64,000 bases of DNA from NCBI GenBank assembly GCA_016647705.1, contig JAENRU010000467.1, forward strand, positions 298,501-362,500, given 5' to 3'. The stretch's first letter is position 1. Every line of letters begins with the position of its first letter. The notes below the pieces were generated by a model. It made no database searches. It was not told the origin of the DNA and worked only from the letters and a program-made list of their open reading frames with translations. Positions 45,639 through 56,560 of the stretch are shown in pieces. The DNA comes from Eucommia ulmoides (Eukaryota > Streptophyta > Magnoliopsida > Garryales > Eucommiaceae). A program made the translations under genes and the position numbers.

Positions 45639-48428
45639 TTTTAGGATTTTAAATTCAAAACGATCTTTCTAACAATCCTAAACCAAGCAATTTATATAAA
45701 TATGACTTTAGAAAGCAAATAATAAAGTTTGGATGGATTTCACTAGGAAACACCGAAGACAATAATAATATCGCAATTAAAACTCAAATCGGTAATGCCA
45801 AACAACAAGTGCTTTACATCAAGAACTTAAATAGAATCTCTCGTAGAAATCTCAGTAAAAATATCACTCTTATAAAAACTCAAAACTGATGTTCTTGATG
45901 TTTAATTCCATTCTCGTAGGTTTTATTAAATAGACCTAAAACTAACCTTGCAACAGCTAGTTTTTCAAAGATATGTCATTAAATAACACTCTAAGACCTC
46001 ATATAACATATATTATCAATTGTGGTATATTTCATTTAAAAATATTCTTTGAATCACTCATTTAAGTCCATAGAACTATTCTCAATTTAAAACCACAAGA
46101 ATAGAAAGTATTAAATCATTTAGGCCCCGTTTGGTTAGTGTTTCCAACCCAACCCAACCAAAAAATTCTGGGATTGATTTCTGAAAACGTGTTTGGCAAA
46201 CACAAAACCCAACCCAACCCAACCCCAAAAATGGGAATTGATTCTAAAAATGCTAAGGCCCCGTTTGCTTAGTGTTTCCAACGCAACCCAACCCAACCCA
46301 AAAAAAATTGGGATTGATTTCTGGGAACGCGTTTGGCAAACACAAAACTCAACCCAACCTAACCCAAAACATGGGAATTGATTCTCAAAGTGCTAAGGAA
46401 ATGAAAAACAAAAAAAAAAAAAAAAAAAAAATTGTGCCCAAAAAACTCAACCCAACTGAAGGACACGCTTGGTATTTTCCTAATTGTTAATGAGGAGCTG
46501 TTCGACCGTCTTCTGCCTACTTCATTTGAACTCCATCGCCGACCATGCATCGTCGACGTCTTCTCTCTACTCCAAGCTGGCCATTGTCGCCGCCAAAGTT
46601 CCTCTTCGATTTGTTTGTCATTGTGTTCAATGTGTTCGACATCGAAGCTCACCGATGTTCGTCGTCATCGTTCTGATGGTCGAATCTCACTGATGTCAAT
46701 TTGTTCTTGAGCACACAATCTGATGGTCGACATCGATCTCTTCTTGTTGTCGTCTTCGCCATCATCACGAAATCGAAATCGATTTCCATTTTCGATTTTG
46801 AAATCGATTTCGTTTTTTTATTTCAAAATCGAAAAGCAAAATCAATATCGATTTCGAAATGAAATCGATTTTCAATTTCGATTGTCGATTTCGATTTTGA
46901 AATCGATTTCGATTTTCATTTTTGATTTTTGATTTCAAAATCCAAATCGATTTCGCTTTTGATTTTATCACTGATTTAGATTTAGTTTTTGAAATCGATT
47001 TAGGGTTTCGAACACAAAATCGATTTGGATATTGAAATTTGATTTAGGGTTTCGTTACTGAAATTCAATTTTGATTTGGTTGTTTATGTAATCGCTTGTT
47101 CGTTGTTCATTCACAATCACTGTTCGTTGTTATACCATCATCCATCGTTGTTCGTTGTTCGTTGTTCATTCACAAAATCGATTTCGATTTCGTTGCTCGT
47201 CGACGAAATTGATTTCGATTTCATTGATTGTCCATGAAATTTTTGTGGAATTCAATCAACGAAGGATGGTTTTCGGTGAAGATGATGAAGACAAAGGAAA
47301 AGAAGAAGAAAAAAGGAAAAAAAAAAAAAAGAAAAAAAATATTTATGAGGAAATAATTCTAAGATAATATCATTATCAAACATGATTCTGTTCCCAACAC
47401 ACAAAAAAAAATTGTCGTTACCAAACACAATTTTGTTCCCAGTAGAAAATAGAATTCTCAACTCAACTCAACCCAACCCATCCCAGTTGGGTTGAGAAAA
47501 GTGGGAACACTAACCAAACGCCACCTTAAATTAAGATAATCTCAAAATATATGGATCAAATCAATAGGGATAACATAATAGGTTGTACATATTTGAATCA
47601 CGTTCAAATCCCCCAAATCCCTCTCTTGGAATCATAAAAAATTGATAGTTTTTTACCAAGAGACCAAATCAGCCAAAATGCTAACTCAAACTGTCGGTGC
47701 TAACTGAAACTGTTGGTTGATTGGACCTTGCCCTCGATCGACCACCCAGTACCAAGGCTCAATGTAACCGTTGGATTTACACCTAGTAGGTTAACTGACT
47801 CGATCATTGAGAATTCCACTTTCATTCATTTCATCAACTGAACTATTCTGTTGACCGACCCTTCTCTGTCGATTAATTAAATTGATTAGAGTGATCACTT
47901 CTACATCCATTTCAGCCAATGTTTCAAACGGTTGACCGATTGGATCAATAGGATTCCATTCTAACTCCCAAAACTCATTGTTTTAATAAGTCGATCGACC
48001 TTTTTTGTCGGTTGACCGAATTGACCCGAAAACACAATATTTTATACTTTAAAACATATTTTTCAATTAGATCAATTATCAAAATCATTTCACATAAGGA
48101 GCACATAAAATACTCATTTTAGGATCTTAAATTTATCACTTCTCATCTTGACCCAAATAAAATTAACTCATTTTAAGTGTCTTGCGTGATCCAAATTCGG
48201 GTTGCATTAAGAGTATATATGTAAAGAGTTATTTTTATCTGTTTTTCTTCAACGTTTTCATAACTATTCATATCTTCATTATGTCCATCTTGCACCCTTT
48301 ACGTTTTCTTCAATGATTTTTCTTCTTAATTAAACACATAGAACTATAAATCTAAAACACTCAATAAAACCATTAGTTCCACCAAAAGTATCAATACTTA
48401 ATTGCTTATCAAAACCTTGAATTCAACA
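45639..48428 (-). repeat. Partial 5' LTR of the inverted copia element, split by an insertion
   Basis: Similarity to 42780-45009 begins at TTTTTAGGATTTTAA (43600 in that copy), so about 800 bases at the LTR's far end are missing. The LTR continues to GAATTCAACA at 48428. It is interrupted at 46123-47525. Confidence 0.78.
46123..47525. mobile_element. PIF/Harbinger-type non-autonomous element (1403 bp) with TTA duplication
   Basis: Termini GGCCCCGTTTGGTTAGTGTT and, inverted, GGTGGCGTTTGGTTAGTGTT. TTA stands on both sides (46120-46122, 47526-47528), and the sister LTR near 44080 shows the empty site. The left end is duplicated: a second GGCCCCGTTTGCTTAGTG starts at 46257, 134 bases in. The interior has simple AAATCGATTTCG repeats (46770-47060), a poly-A tract and CCCAACCC-rich ends. 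No transposase is present. Confidence 0.85.
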
Positions 48429-48461
48429 CACCTCTTTTCATGGGTTGATCTGTGGCCAACA
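48429..48461 (+). repeat. Displaced end of the outer copia 3' LTR
   Basis: CACCTCTTTTCATGGGTTGA followed by TCTGTGGCCAACA matches the 5' LTR end (CACCATCTCTTGGGTAAATC, CTGTGGATCAACA). Confidence 0.75.
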
Positions 48462-48466
48462 AAAGG
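48462..48466. other. Target site duplication AAAGG of the outer copia element, right
   Basis: Matches 19372-19376, 29 kb away, directly after the restored LTR end. Confidence 0.78.
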
Positions 48467-50066
48467 GTTGAAATGTTTTAAACAATATAAAAGGTTTTAA
48501 TTCTAATTTTAAATTACATTCAACATCAAATAGGCTGGATAAGAATATTTATACTTTAACCCCCAAACCATATCTAGTTTTGCAAATATATTATAAATGT
48601 TTTCAATTCATGTCATATACATGTTTAATTTATATCCTACATGGTGATTTTTCTCAAGCCAAAATAGGACATTTGAGGTATGGTTGTATTCTATGAATTT
48701 TTGTATTTGAGGTGTTGTATGTTATATGTATGAGTTACTATACTTTGATAATACTAAGTATTGTTCTTTAACCACAAGTCTCCAAATGTATTCATTGGGT
48801 ATAGTGAGACATGAATGTAAATATACGAGTCTACAAAAAAGGATATATTATGCTTAGCATAATAAGACGTGGCTCATATGATTTGATTTAGTCTCTGGCT
48901 AGAGCAATGTGATGATTGGGGTGAGATTTCAATCGATATCACAAAGGATTACATTATCAATCAAATAAGTATAATTGGACTAGGGATTTTTTTACTTAAT
49001 CATATCTTGTTGGTCCTTTTGGATACACAGATAGTGTAATTGTGGCACGTGCTTATCATATATAAGTAGTTTCTTTTGGTTAAATTCCTGTCAATTGCAC
49101 ATGGTTGTGATATGTGGATAGACGTGACTCACAATCAGTAGAAATGACTTAAGGGAAAAAACATTTTCTTCTGGAAGGACAAAAATCGTATTGTACTATT
49201 TTTTATTGATTAATTGATAAGTAAAATAATTGATTAATTAATTAATTTTACTATCCATATTTTGGTATGAACTTAATGGGTTACACACAATAGAGAATTA
49301 ATGTCAGAAGAGTACTTGAAAAAAGAATGGGTGGTATACTGAACTTAAAAAGTTCAAGGGGCAAAGTGAAAATATAGAATAGAGGGGTCCAAGATTGAGA
49401 ACCTTGGATAATATTTATAAGGTGGAGCGATCCCAAATGGGTTGCCCACCATATATATTTAGTTCATAGGGAAATTTTGTCCTTCTCCCCTTGTTCTCTC
49501 TTAGATCTCTCTGCCTATGAGATTACATTTTTCGATTTTCATCACTGATTTGATCTTATTACCACCTAGATTAAAATTAGACCTATGCTAAGTCTTGGGA
49601 TTAGATCTAATAGAAATTCCAAGAACGCTTTTATCTTGAGATCTTATGTGTTGATACAGTTAAAAGTGAGACACTTGTGTCACTTTTGAGAGAATAAAAC
49701 CTCCAGTAGCCATATTGTTCGTATGCAGACGTTCTCAGAAGAATCTACTCAGATCACACCTCGAAAACTAAGATTAAAGCATTGGTAGATGTAATATTTA
49801 TAAAACATATGTTTTAATATTGCATGCTTTTGTTTTAATGTTGATAGGGTTATATCTGGTTTTAAGGAATTGAATATTATATTATGATTTAAATATTTTT
49901 ATATTCTATTATTTAGATCTGTCAATTTTATTATCCGATCCCTTCATTACTTACCTCGATACCATAATTAATTTCGCCAACGATTCAATCCATAAACATT
50001 TTTGGTGTCCTTGAATCGCACTTCAAACGCCCAAAGATGCCCCCAAACACGTGCGCTCACACTCTT
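48467..50066. other. Unassigned AT-rich DNA
   Basis: No gene frame on either strand. The stretch 49270-49760 (a GGTTGCCCACCATATATA box, then a CT-rich TTCTCTCTTAGATCTCTCTG leader and GTGTCACTTTTGAGAG) looks like the promoter and R region of a decayed LTR, but no second copy is present to confirm it. Confidence 0.3.
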
Positions 50067-50089
50067 TAACGGCATGTTTGGTTGGATGA

Positions 50090-50127
50090 AATCGAGGGCG
50101 GAATGGAATCTCATTCCGCCCTCGATT
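50090..50127. repeat. 16-bp perfect hairpin inside the left arm
   Basis: AATCGAGGGCGGAATG and its exact inverse CATTCCGCCCTCGATT are separated by GAATCT. This extra inverted repeat is separate from the terminal repeats. Confidence 0.9.
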
Positions 50128-50255
50128 CCTATTCCGTTGTTTGGTTCTCTAAATTGGATGGAATGGAATTCCATTTGAGATGGGGTGGAATGGGATTCCA
50201 ACCCAATGGAATCAATATCTTAAATTACATGATAGCCCTTGTAATTAAGCTCCTG

Positions 50256-50890
50256 AAAATTGAAAGCAAAAATAGAAATTAGAGAACATAAATTAAAATT
50301 AGAGAATAGAAAGTTAGGAATAGAAATAGAAAATTGAGAACAACAAATTGAGAACAGAACTAGAAAATTGAGAACAGAAACTGAAAATTGATAATAGAAA
50401 CAGAAAATTGAGAACATAAACCGAAAGTTGAGAACAAAAATAGAAAATTAGAGAATAGGAAATTGAGAACATAAACTAAAAATTGAGAACAAAAACATAA
50501 AATTAGATAACAAAAACAGAAAATTAGAGAACATAAACTGAAAATTGAGAACAAAAATATAAAATTAGAGAACGGAAAATTGAGAATAAAAATATAAAAT
50601 TAGAGAATAGAAACAGAAATTTGAGAACAAAAACAAAAAATTGAGAACAAAAACATAAAATTAGATAATAGAAAATTGAGAACGGAAACCGAAAATTGAG
50701 AATAAAAACAGAAAATTGAGAACAAAAACAAAAAAATTGAGAACATAAACTGAAAATTGAGAACAAAAAATAGAAAATTAGAGAACGGAAAATTGAAAAA
50801 GAAAACTGAAAATTAAGAACAAAAACAGAAATTAAAAAATAGAAATTGAAAATTAAGAACAAAAATAGAAATTAGAGAACGAAAACTTAA
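50256..50890 (+). repeat. Minisatellite, unit about 20 bp, about 30 copies
   Basis: Degenerate copies of AGAAAATTGAGAACAAAAAC, with variants ATTAGAGAAC and AACATAAACTG, fill about 630 bases of the element. The hydrophobic Phe/Ser-rich frames on the minus strand (50220-50862) are translations of this repeat. Confidence 0.9.
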
Positions 50891-51148
50891 AATTGAGTTG
50901 AATAGTGAAATATAATAAAAAAATTATTATAACCAACCAAGAAGAGAATGGAATAATAATTTTATAAGGGCAAAATAGAAATTTTACTATATTTCACTAT
51001 TCCATTCTTTCTTTTATTCCATATCAACTAAATAAGAGAATGGAATAGTGATTCCATTCACAATTCCATTTTATTCCTTCTCTCATTCTATTACTTCTTC
51101 TATTTCATTCCACTCTCATTCCATTCCGTCCAACCAAACATGCCATAA

Positions 51149-52452
51149 GTGTGGAGAATGGAGCAAGCCAACTTTTTTTTTTTTTGCTTTTTCTTTAATT
51201 TTTCCTAATTACTCGTTGAAGAAAGAGTCATGCAATTTTTTATTTTTTTTTTTTTTTATTTTTGAGAACAACCACAATAGCACCCTTCTTCCATGTCAAT
51301 AATATTATAAAACTACAGTTTGACCATGAAAAAATATAAAAGTTTAAAAATAACCTCAAGTAAGATATTATTCCAATTAAGATATTAACCAAAAAAAATA
51401 ACCTCAAATAAGATATTATTCCAATTAAGATATTAACCTAAAAAAATATTTTTTTTGTTATTCTAATTGAATAACGTATTGATTAATGTTTCATACAGAA
51501 CCTCCCTTTTTGGTGGATATGGGATATAAATGAATCGAAAGTTGAAGTAATACTAATATCAATATGATTTAAGTAGTTAACACATTTATTGAACACACAT
51601 TCTAACAAAATTTATTTTCAAAGATACTAAATCAGTCTTAACAAATAAGATTTTGGAACGCATTCACTATTAAAATAATTAAAAGGCATTGCATGAAAGT
51701 TTGTCATAATGACTTATAAGGGCATATAACTTAATTTTATTTCATTCTTTATTATATATTTTTTAAAATGTGTTTTATTAAATAAATATTATAAAAACAT
51801 TATGATTGAATATGTCAATAAGAATTTGAAAAGACATTATGTACAAATTGTGTCTAAAAAGTTAAATATAACAAAATACGACTTCAAGAATAGTTGACAA
51901 AATGAGCTTTCACGTCCATAAAACCTTTCTTGTGATTGTTTGGAGTCCAGTTGTCCATTGTGATGCCAACTCTACTTTTGTTTCTTTCCACTAATTTCAA
52001 TGTCTTTCCTCTTTCATAATCATATAATTTAAAGATGATGTATTTTTGACTTACCAGCTTAAACAGTGGTTGAAGCCGACATGATCAACGTACTCATGCA
52101 TTAGTATCGTGTTTTTAAGTTGCTTCCAAGCTAAATCTTTGAGAATATTTGTTCTTGATTTTGTTGTTCACATCAAAGTCGGATGTCCAACCCAACATTT
52201 TATCTAATTAACAGCAACATGTACTCTTACTGCCAAAAAAAAAACCCAGCAATGAAATAATATTTCTTAAGTTGCAACAGACAACCCCCATTACAGCTTT
52301 CTACAATAATGAAAAAGAGGTGAATGTCCTATGATATTTGGAAGTCCCAAATCACTTAATATTTGTTTCTTTTGAATAGAACTTTCAACTTTTAAACCTG
52401 GGATTTGAACTTTAGAACGATGCACCAAAGGGGTACTAAATATGATAATATC
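51149..52452. other. Spacer 3' of the MATE gene
   Basis: AT-rich with no coding signal. A direct duplication of 48 bases (TAACCTCAAGTAAGATATTA.., at 51351 and 51399) is the only structure noted. The MATE 3' UTR and polyadenylation site should lie just below 52453, but no clear signal stands out. Confidence 0.55.
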
Positions 52453-54853
52453 TCATACATCTTGAGAGTTGGAATGAGGATCCTTGTCTTTCACAAGCCA
52501 TCTGTTAACACGTTGTTGAGCAATCGATACCTAGCGAAAGCATTTTCATCAATCAGAAATAGTTAAACTTAATTTAATTCAAAGGCAACTTTGAATCTGA
52601 ATACTAGCAATACCTGCTTATCCCAGTCAGTTCTGTAAGTGATTATAATGAGCACTATTGTTTGAGCAAGCGTACCAAGCAACATCCCGATCCAAACACC
52701 CTAACGAAAAAGATCATTACAAGCAAAAACTTTGTTATGTAACGATTTTCATTCCTAAGAAAAAAGAACAATTCACAAAACTAAATAAAGGTTTAATGAA
52801 CTGAACTGTGACTTGCAATTTGATCACGTAACCGAGAACAACTCCAATGGGAATCCCTATCAGATAATAGCATCCAATGTTAACATAAGCTACAATACTT
52901 TGCCATCCAGCCCCAACAGCAACGCCTGCAAAGAAAAACAAATTACTCTGATAGTAAGATAAAAAAATGTATGAAAGAAAAAAGGCAGAAGTAAATGTAA
53001 CTTACCAGAAAGGACTGGTTGAATGCTGTTCAGAAGTATGGAAAATGCCAATAGTGGTGATAAATCAGCGACAGCTACGACCACATCAATACTTTCCGTG
53101 AATATGTAGGCTAGACGCCCACGAAATAAAAGGAAAAATGTGAATAGAATAAGTCCAATCGCAAATGATGTTAGCACTGTCGTCGTGATTGAGAACTTTG
53201 CAGCTTTGGAGCTCCCCCTACCGAGTTCATTAGAGACTCGTACACTGGAAATAGTTTTTTTCCCCAAAAAATGTTCAATGGTTAGTCGAGTAAAATAGTA
53301 GGGATAATTCTTTTGTTAAAGTACTTGTTTGCTTGAAAGCAAAAACATACTGAATTTTAAAAATAACTTTTGTCTTGCACTTCAAAAAGAATTTTTTAAT
53401 AAATAAAATGAAAAGATGATTTGATTACTTTTTTTCCGAAAAACAAAAATTAGGTTTATAAGATATCGATGGAGTAACGACCTCTCCACCCACTTATTTT
53501 TAATCATTCATGATTTTTTTAAAGATTTAGAGATTACTCAAAGAGATAATATTAAGTTTAAAAAACACTTTAAAAGAAACATTACAGAATGGTATATGAT
53601 TATACAAAGATAGAAAAAAGGCCAGCAAGTGTGTTGCAAAGAATAATACCTAGCTGCAGCCAAGAAACCCAGAGAAATCATCATCTCCCAACCATTGATA
53701 TTAAGGCTGCCGAAGAGATGGATTAATCATTACAGTGACAAAAAGTTGTATGAAAAGGGAACAAAATATAAGAATTTCAAGGGCAAAATAAATTACCAGA
53801 TGGAAAGAGCATCAATGGCAACCTCGGCATTCTTCATGTTCCCGGTCAAAAGAATCAGTACAGTGTTGTACCAAAGCTCGAGACTGCCAAGTATAATAAA
53901 AGTTGTGTCAAATAGCATTAGCTAATTGTGAGTTGGTTAAAGAATTAATTCAAAGAGAATTCTTACCAAAGCATAGCACCGGACGATAAAGACAGCTTGA
54001 TGATTGGACAAAGATCCTTAAGGGCCAGTAATGAAAAACCATTCCATGTTTCTGGGCACCCTCCACAAAAAATGAACATAAGTTGACCCACGTTAGGGAT
54101 CCAAAATGCCAGAATTGTAGATATCATGGCGCCAGTAAGTCCAAATGGGTACTTCATTGTCAAAAGCCAGGACAGGAAGATGTGGATTGCGAGCGAAAAA
54201 GCAGCCAAGTATGCAATTATCATGTTCTTGCTCTGTGCTTGTAAGAACATTTGGCAAGTGAATGATATGATGAAGGAGAATATGACGGGGATTAACCAAA
54301 GCGCAACGGTTCCGGCTACTTCAGCAATAGCTTCATCCTGGCCCAGTGCTACCAGAATAGGGGTAGTAAAGATAAACACAGGTAGAAGAATGAGAGAGCA
54401 AATAAACAAGATAATCCATGATCTTTGGAGATATACGCCCATCATATGGTATTGTTGTGCACCGTATGCTTGCCCACATAAAGTTTCCAAGGCACTAGCC
54501 ATACCCAACTGCACATTCAAATTAATTTCAAACATAAAAACCAAGCAATACTTGCGACAAATACAATATCTGACCTACTTACTTACCAGTATGCCGTTGG
54601 CAAATCTGAGGAGGACTGTTTGAACGAGAGCATAAGCAGCAAGGTCTGTGGCTCCAATGTGACCCACAAACGCCTGAGTAATGACACTTATTCCGAAAGT
54701 TGAAAACCTGGTGAAAATGGCAGGACCAGCCACCACCCACATTTTCTTTGTCTCTGTCCATAACCTGTCTCTCAATTTTCTTTCCCCATCGCCATTCTCT
54801 TCTTCTGGTCCCTGAAGTTTTCTCAATAGCTTTTCAGCAGTATTCCCTTCCAT
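52453..54853 (-). CDS. MATE-family efflux transporter (DETOXIFICATION-like), 8 coding exons
   Basis: Exons on the minus strand: 54587-54853, 53967-54508, 53797-53883, 53650-53706, 53006-53244, 52813-52925, 52614-52700, 52453-52530. All introns are GT-AG and the phases fit, giving 489 codons plus stop, the usual plant MATE length. Hallmarks in order: [21 protein letters not shown] with VYLQRSW, LFWIP-like [73 protein letters not shown] and [10 protein letters not shown]; about 12 hydrophobic segments. MATE proteins export small organic molecules (flavonoids, alkaloids, citrate, hormones) by H+ or Na+ antiport at plasma or vacuolar membranes; substrate cannot be told here. Wording resembles the Arabidopsis DTX21-28 group (recollection). 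No defect seen. Confidence 0.94.
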
Positions 54854-54877
54854 TTAAAATAATTAATTTTAAACCTG

Positions 54878-55212
54878 GACAAAGATGGAAACATAACCTT
54901 GAGATCACAGTCAGCCATGTAATATTTCTCATAAAATACAGCTATCAAGTTATCAAATGATAATCTAAAGGGGTGTTTTGGAAGTCGCGAGAGAGTTGGT
55001 TCTAAAAAAATCGAAGTAAAACACCTGCATTTAAAACTTGAACAGGCAATTCAGAGACAATATTACTAAAGGGAAAGGCTTTTCAGTCTTGATATACAAG
55101 AACAAAGCAAAAACAACTACAGAATCGTCCTGTAGACGACCATTGTTCTACCAAGTAACAAAAAAAAAAAAAGAACAACTGAAATAATTGGAGTTGTTTT
55201 CTCTTCTCTTAC
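54878..55212 (-). other. Candidate 5'-UTR intron of the MATE gene
   Basis: On the minus strand GTGGTCCTGAAG is followed by the strong donor GTAAGAGAAG at 55212. Before the start codon, TTTGTCCAG at about 54878 is a good acceptor. Splicing would join a short leader exon to the ATG exon. RNA evidence would decide. Confidence 0.4.
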
Positions 55213-55286
55213 CTTCAGGACCACAAACTTGATGTCGTCCTTGAAGCACCACGTTAGCTGGACTTGTGCTAAACTTGATGGTTATT

Positions 55287-55295
55287 GGTTTATAG
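55287..55295 (-). promoter_or_regulatory. Candidate TATA box of the MATE gene
   Basis: CTATAAACC on the minus strand, about 75 bases upstream of the candidate leader donor at 55212. The position would suit transcription starting near 55260. Confidence 0.4.
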
Positions 55296-55299
55296 TATT

Positions 55300-56130
55300 T
55301 GACGTTAAAGTATGTGTGCAATTCTTTCTAACAACCGCAAGTTGGGACCTTAAATGCTTGAAAGCCAAAAATCTTTCCAAACCGGTATTCTAGCTCAATC
55401 CGGTTTAGTGGGGCTCCTTTTTTACAACAAAATGTTTATAGGTTCGACAATTAATTTTTGAGAAAAATAAAAAGAGAAATTGGACTCGTGTTTCTTTTCC
55501 TTTCTATTTTTAGAATCTCTAGAACACTTATTTTTTAATAATCCCGAATTCATTTTTAATATAATTTCATTATTTATTATTGTTAAATATTTTAAACTTA
55601 CATATACTATTATAGGCTATTTTTATGTGGGTCCCGGCCCAATATTAATTTAATAAAATCCTAAATTATTCATTTTAATTTAGGAAAAATGACTGATAAC
55701 TTCCATTTTGACTATTCGGGCACCGATCAAACCCAACTATTTCAAATTAGACCGATAATTCCCGTTGGTAAACTTATTTGCACTGATAAGTCTCGAATCC
55801 CGATAATCGCCGGGAATGGTTTACTGATTTACCCCCTCCCCCCGGCATTCATGCAACAGAGTTTTCCATTTATAGATCAAGATTACCAAACGCAACGTCT
55901 CATTCATTTCGAAAAAGAGAACATTCTATCATTAGGGTTTTTTGAAATTTCAAAATCATTTCGGCCAAGATAGATCGAAGAAGAATAGATCGATAACTCC
56001 CGAAACAATGTTCGGTTGTTTAAAAGTCAATATTTGAGAGATTCATCCCCCCAGATCGAAACAGCTATGAAAATTATTGTGTTTTTCTTTTGTTTATCGT
56101 TTGTCACTCAATCACAGTACTTTTAGACAT
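55300..56130. other. Spacer between the MATE gene and the MULE region
   Basis: AT-rich. An open frame at 55689-55973 (plus) has no recognisable domain. The left end of the MULE may be in this stretch, but I found no terminal inverted repeat because the right end is outside the window or undetected. Confidence 0.4.
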
Positions 56131-56204
56131 TTTTTCTTGACGACCGTACACGATGAGGTGTTCATGTGTGGAGAACAAGAGACTTACTAATGCATTCTGG
56201 AAAT

Positions 56205-56560
56205 TAATAGAGAGTGTTACATTCCACTTGAACAGGACACAAAATCCATGGACGTTCGGAAAATAAACAATGAGTGTTACATTCCACACACACGAGGAAT
56301 GCATACATATTACAGACAACGTCCACATGACCAATTGTGTGCTTTAACATGCACAAGTTGATGTTACATTCCACACACAAACAACACATTGATTATACAT
56401 TCCACATGCAGACACATATTGATATTACATTCCACAAGAACACCACACACAAATACATGGACGTTTACTGATGATTTTTTTTAAAAAAATAAACAATGGT
56501 TGTTTATGTTCCACACACGACACAATGCATGGATGTTACATTCAATAGCATCACACGGTA
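56205..56560 (+). repeat. GTTACATTCCACA repeat cluster, left
   Basis: Six or seven copies of GTTACATTCCACACACA-like words (56216, 56276, 56363, 56393, 56423, 56535 and a degenerate one near 56497), all in one orientation, just upstream of the MULE transposase. Related copies occur in the transposase intron (59333) and at 60660-61060, 62120-62240 and 63520-63645. Confidence 0.85.

Larger units (their letters stand above)
42780..48428 (-). mobile_element. Inverted copia element nested in the 3' LTR, mostly deleted
   Basis: A full LTR (42780-45009), a 3' interior with RNase H remnant (45010-45638) and a partial 5' LTR (45639-48428) lie on the minus strand inside the outer 3' LTR. The interior lost everything from the 5' LTR's far end to the middle of RNase H. 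The outer LTR resumes at 48429 with CACCTCTTTTCATGGG. A clean duplication is not visible (ACCAA left, CACCT right). Confidence 0.75.
19377..48461 (+). mobile_element. Outer Ty1/copia element expanded by nested insertions
   Basis: The 5' LTR (19377-21437), an iMet-like primer site and a degenerate gag with zinc knuckle lie left. The polypurine tract and 3' LTR (40669-42779, completed by 48429-48461) lie right, with AAAGG duplications at both ends. Long LTRs, coiled-coil gag and a possible envelope-like remnant (37162) suggest the Maximus/SIRE lineage (inference). Its own pol is not visible. Insertions inside it are at 22872-36588, 38123-40229 and 42780-48428. Confidence 0.8.
50070..51145. mobile_element. 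Tourist-like element (1076 bp) with TAA duplication
   Basis: Left terminus CGGCATGTTTGGTTGGATG and inverted right terminus TGGCATGTTTGGTTGGACG. TAA flanks both sides (50067-50069, 51146-51148). Terminal repeats continue as GGAATGGAAT-rich text. The interior is a minisatellite and there is no transposase. TAA/TTA duplications and a G..TGTTTGG terminus fit PIF/Harbinger-derived MITEs. Confidence 0.8.

Noticed and set aside
46193-47461. Several 60-100 codon frames in the Harbinger-type element
   Set aside because: Simple AACCCAACCC and AAATCGATTT repeats; no transposase motifs.
50524-50862. 112-codon hydrophobic minus-strand frame resembling a membrane protein
   Set aside because: It is the translation of the 20-bp minisatellite; the repeated Phe/Ser/Cys pattern comes from the repeat.
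50256-50890. Possible CRISPR-like array
   Set aside because: Units are contiguous and degenerate with no unique spacers, and the window is plant nuclear DNA.
54126-54623. 165-codon plus-strand frame
   Set aside because: Antisense shadow of MATE exons 1-2, which carry clear family motifs and correct splice phases.
55689-55973. 94-codon plus frame
   Set aside because: No domain, no splice context and no conservation evidence; listed only as spacer.
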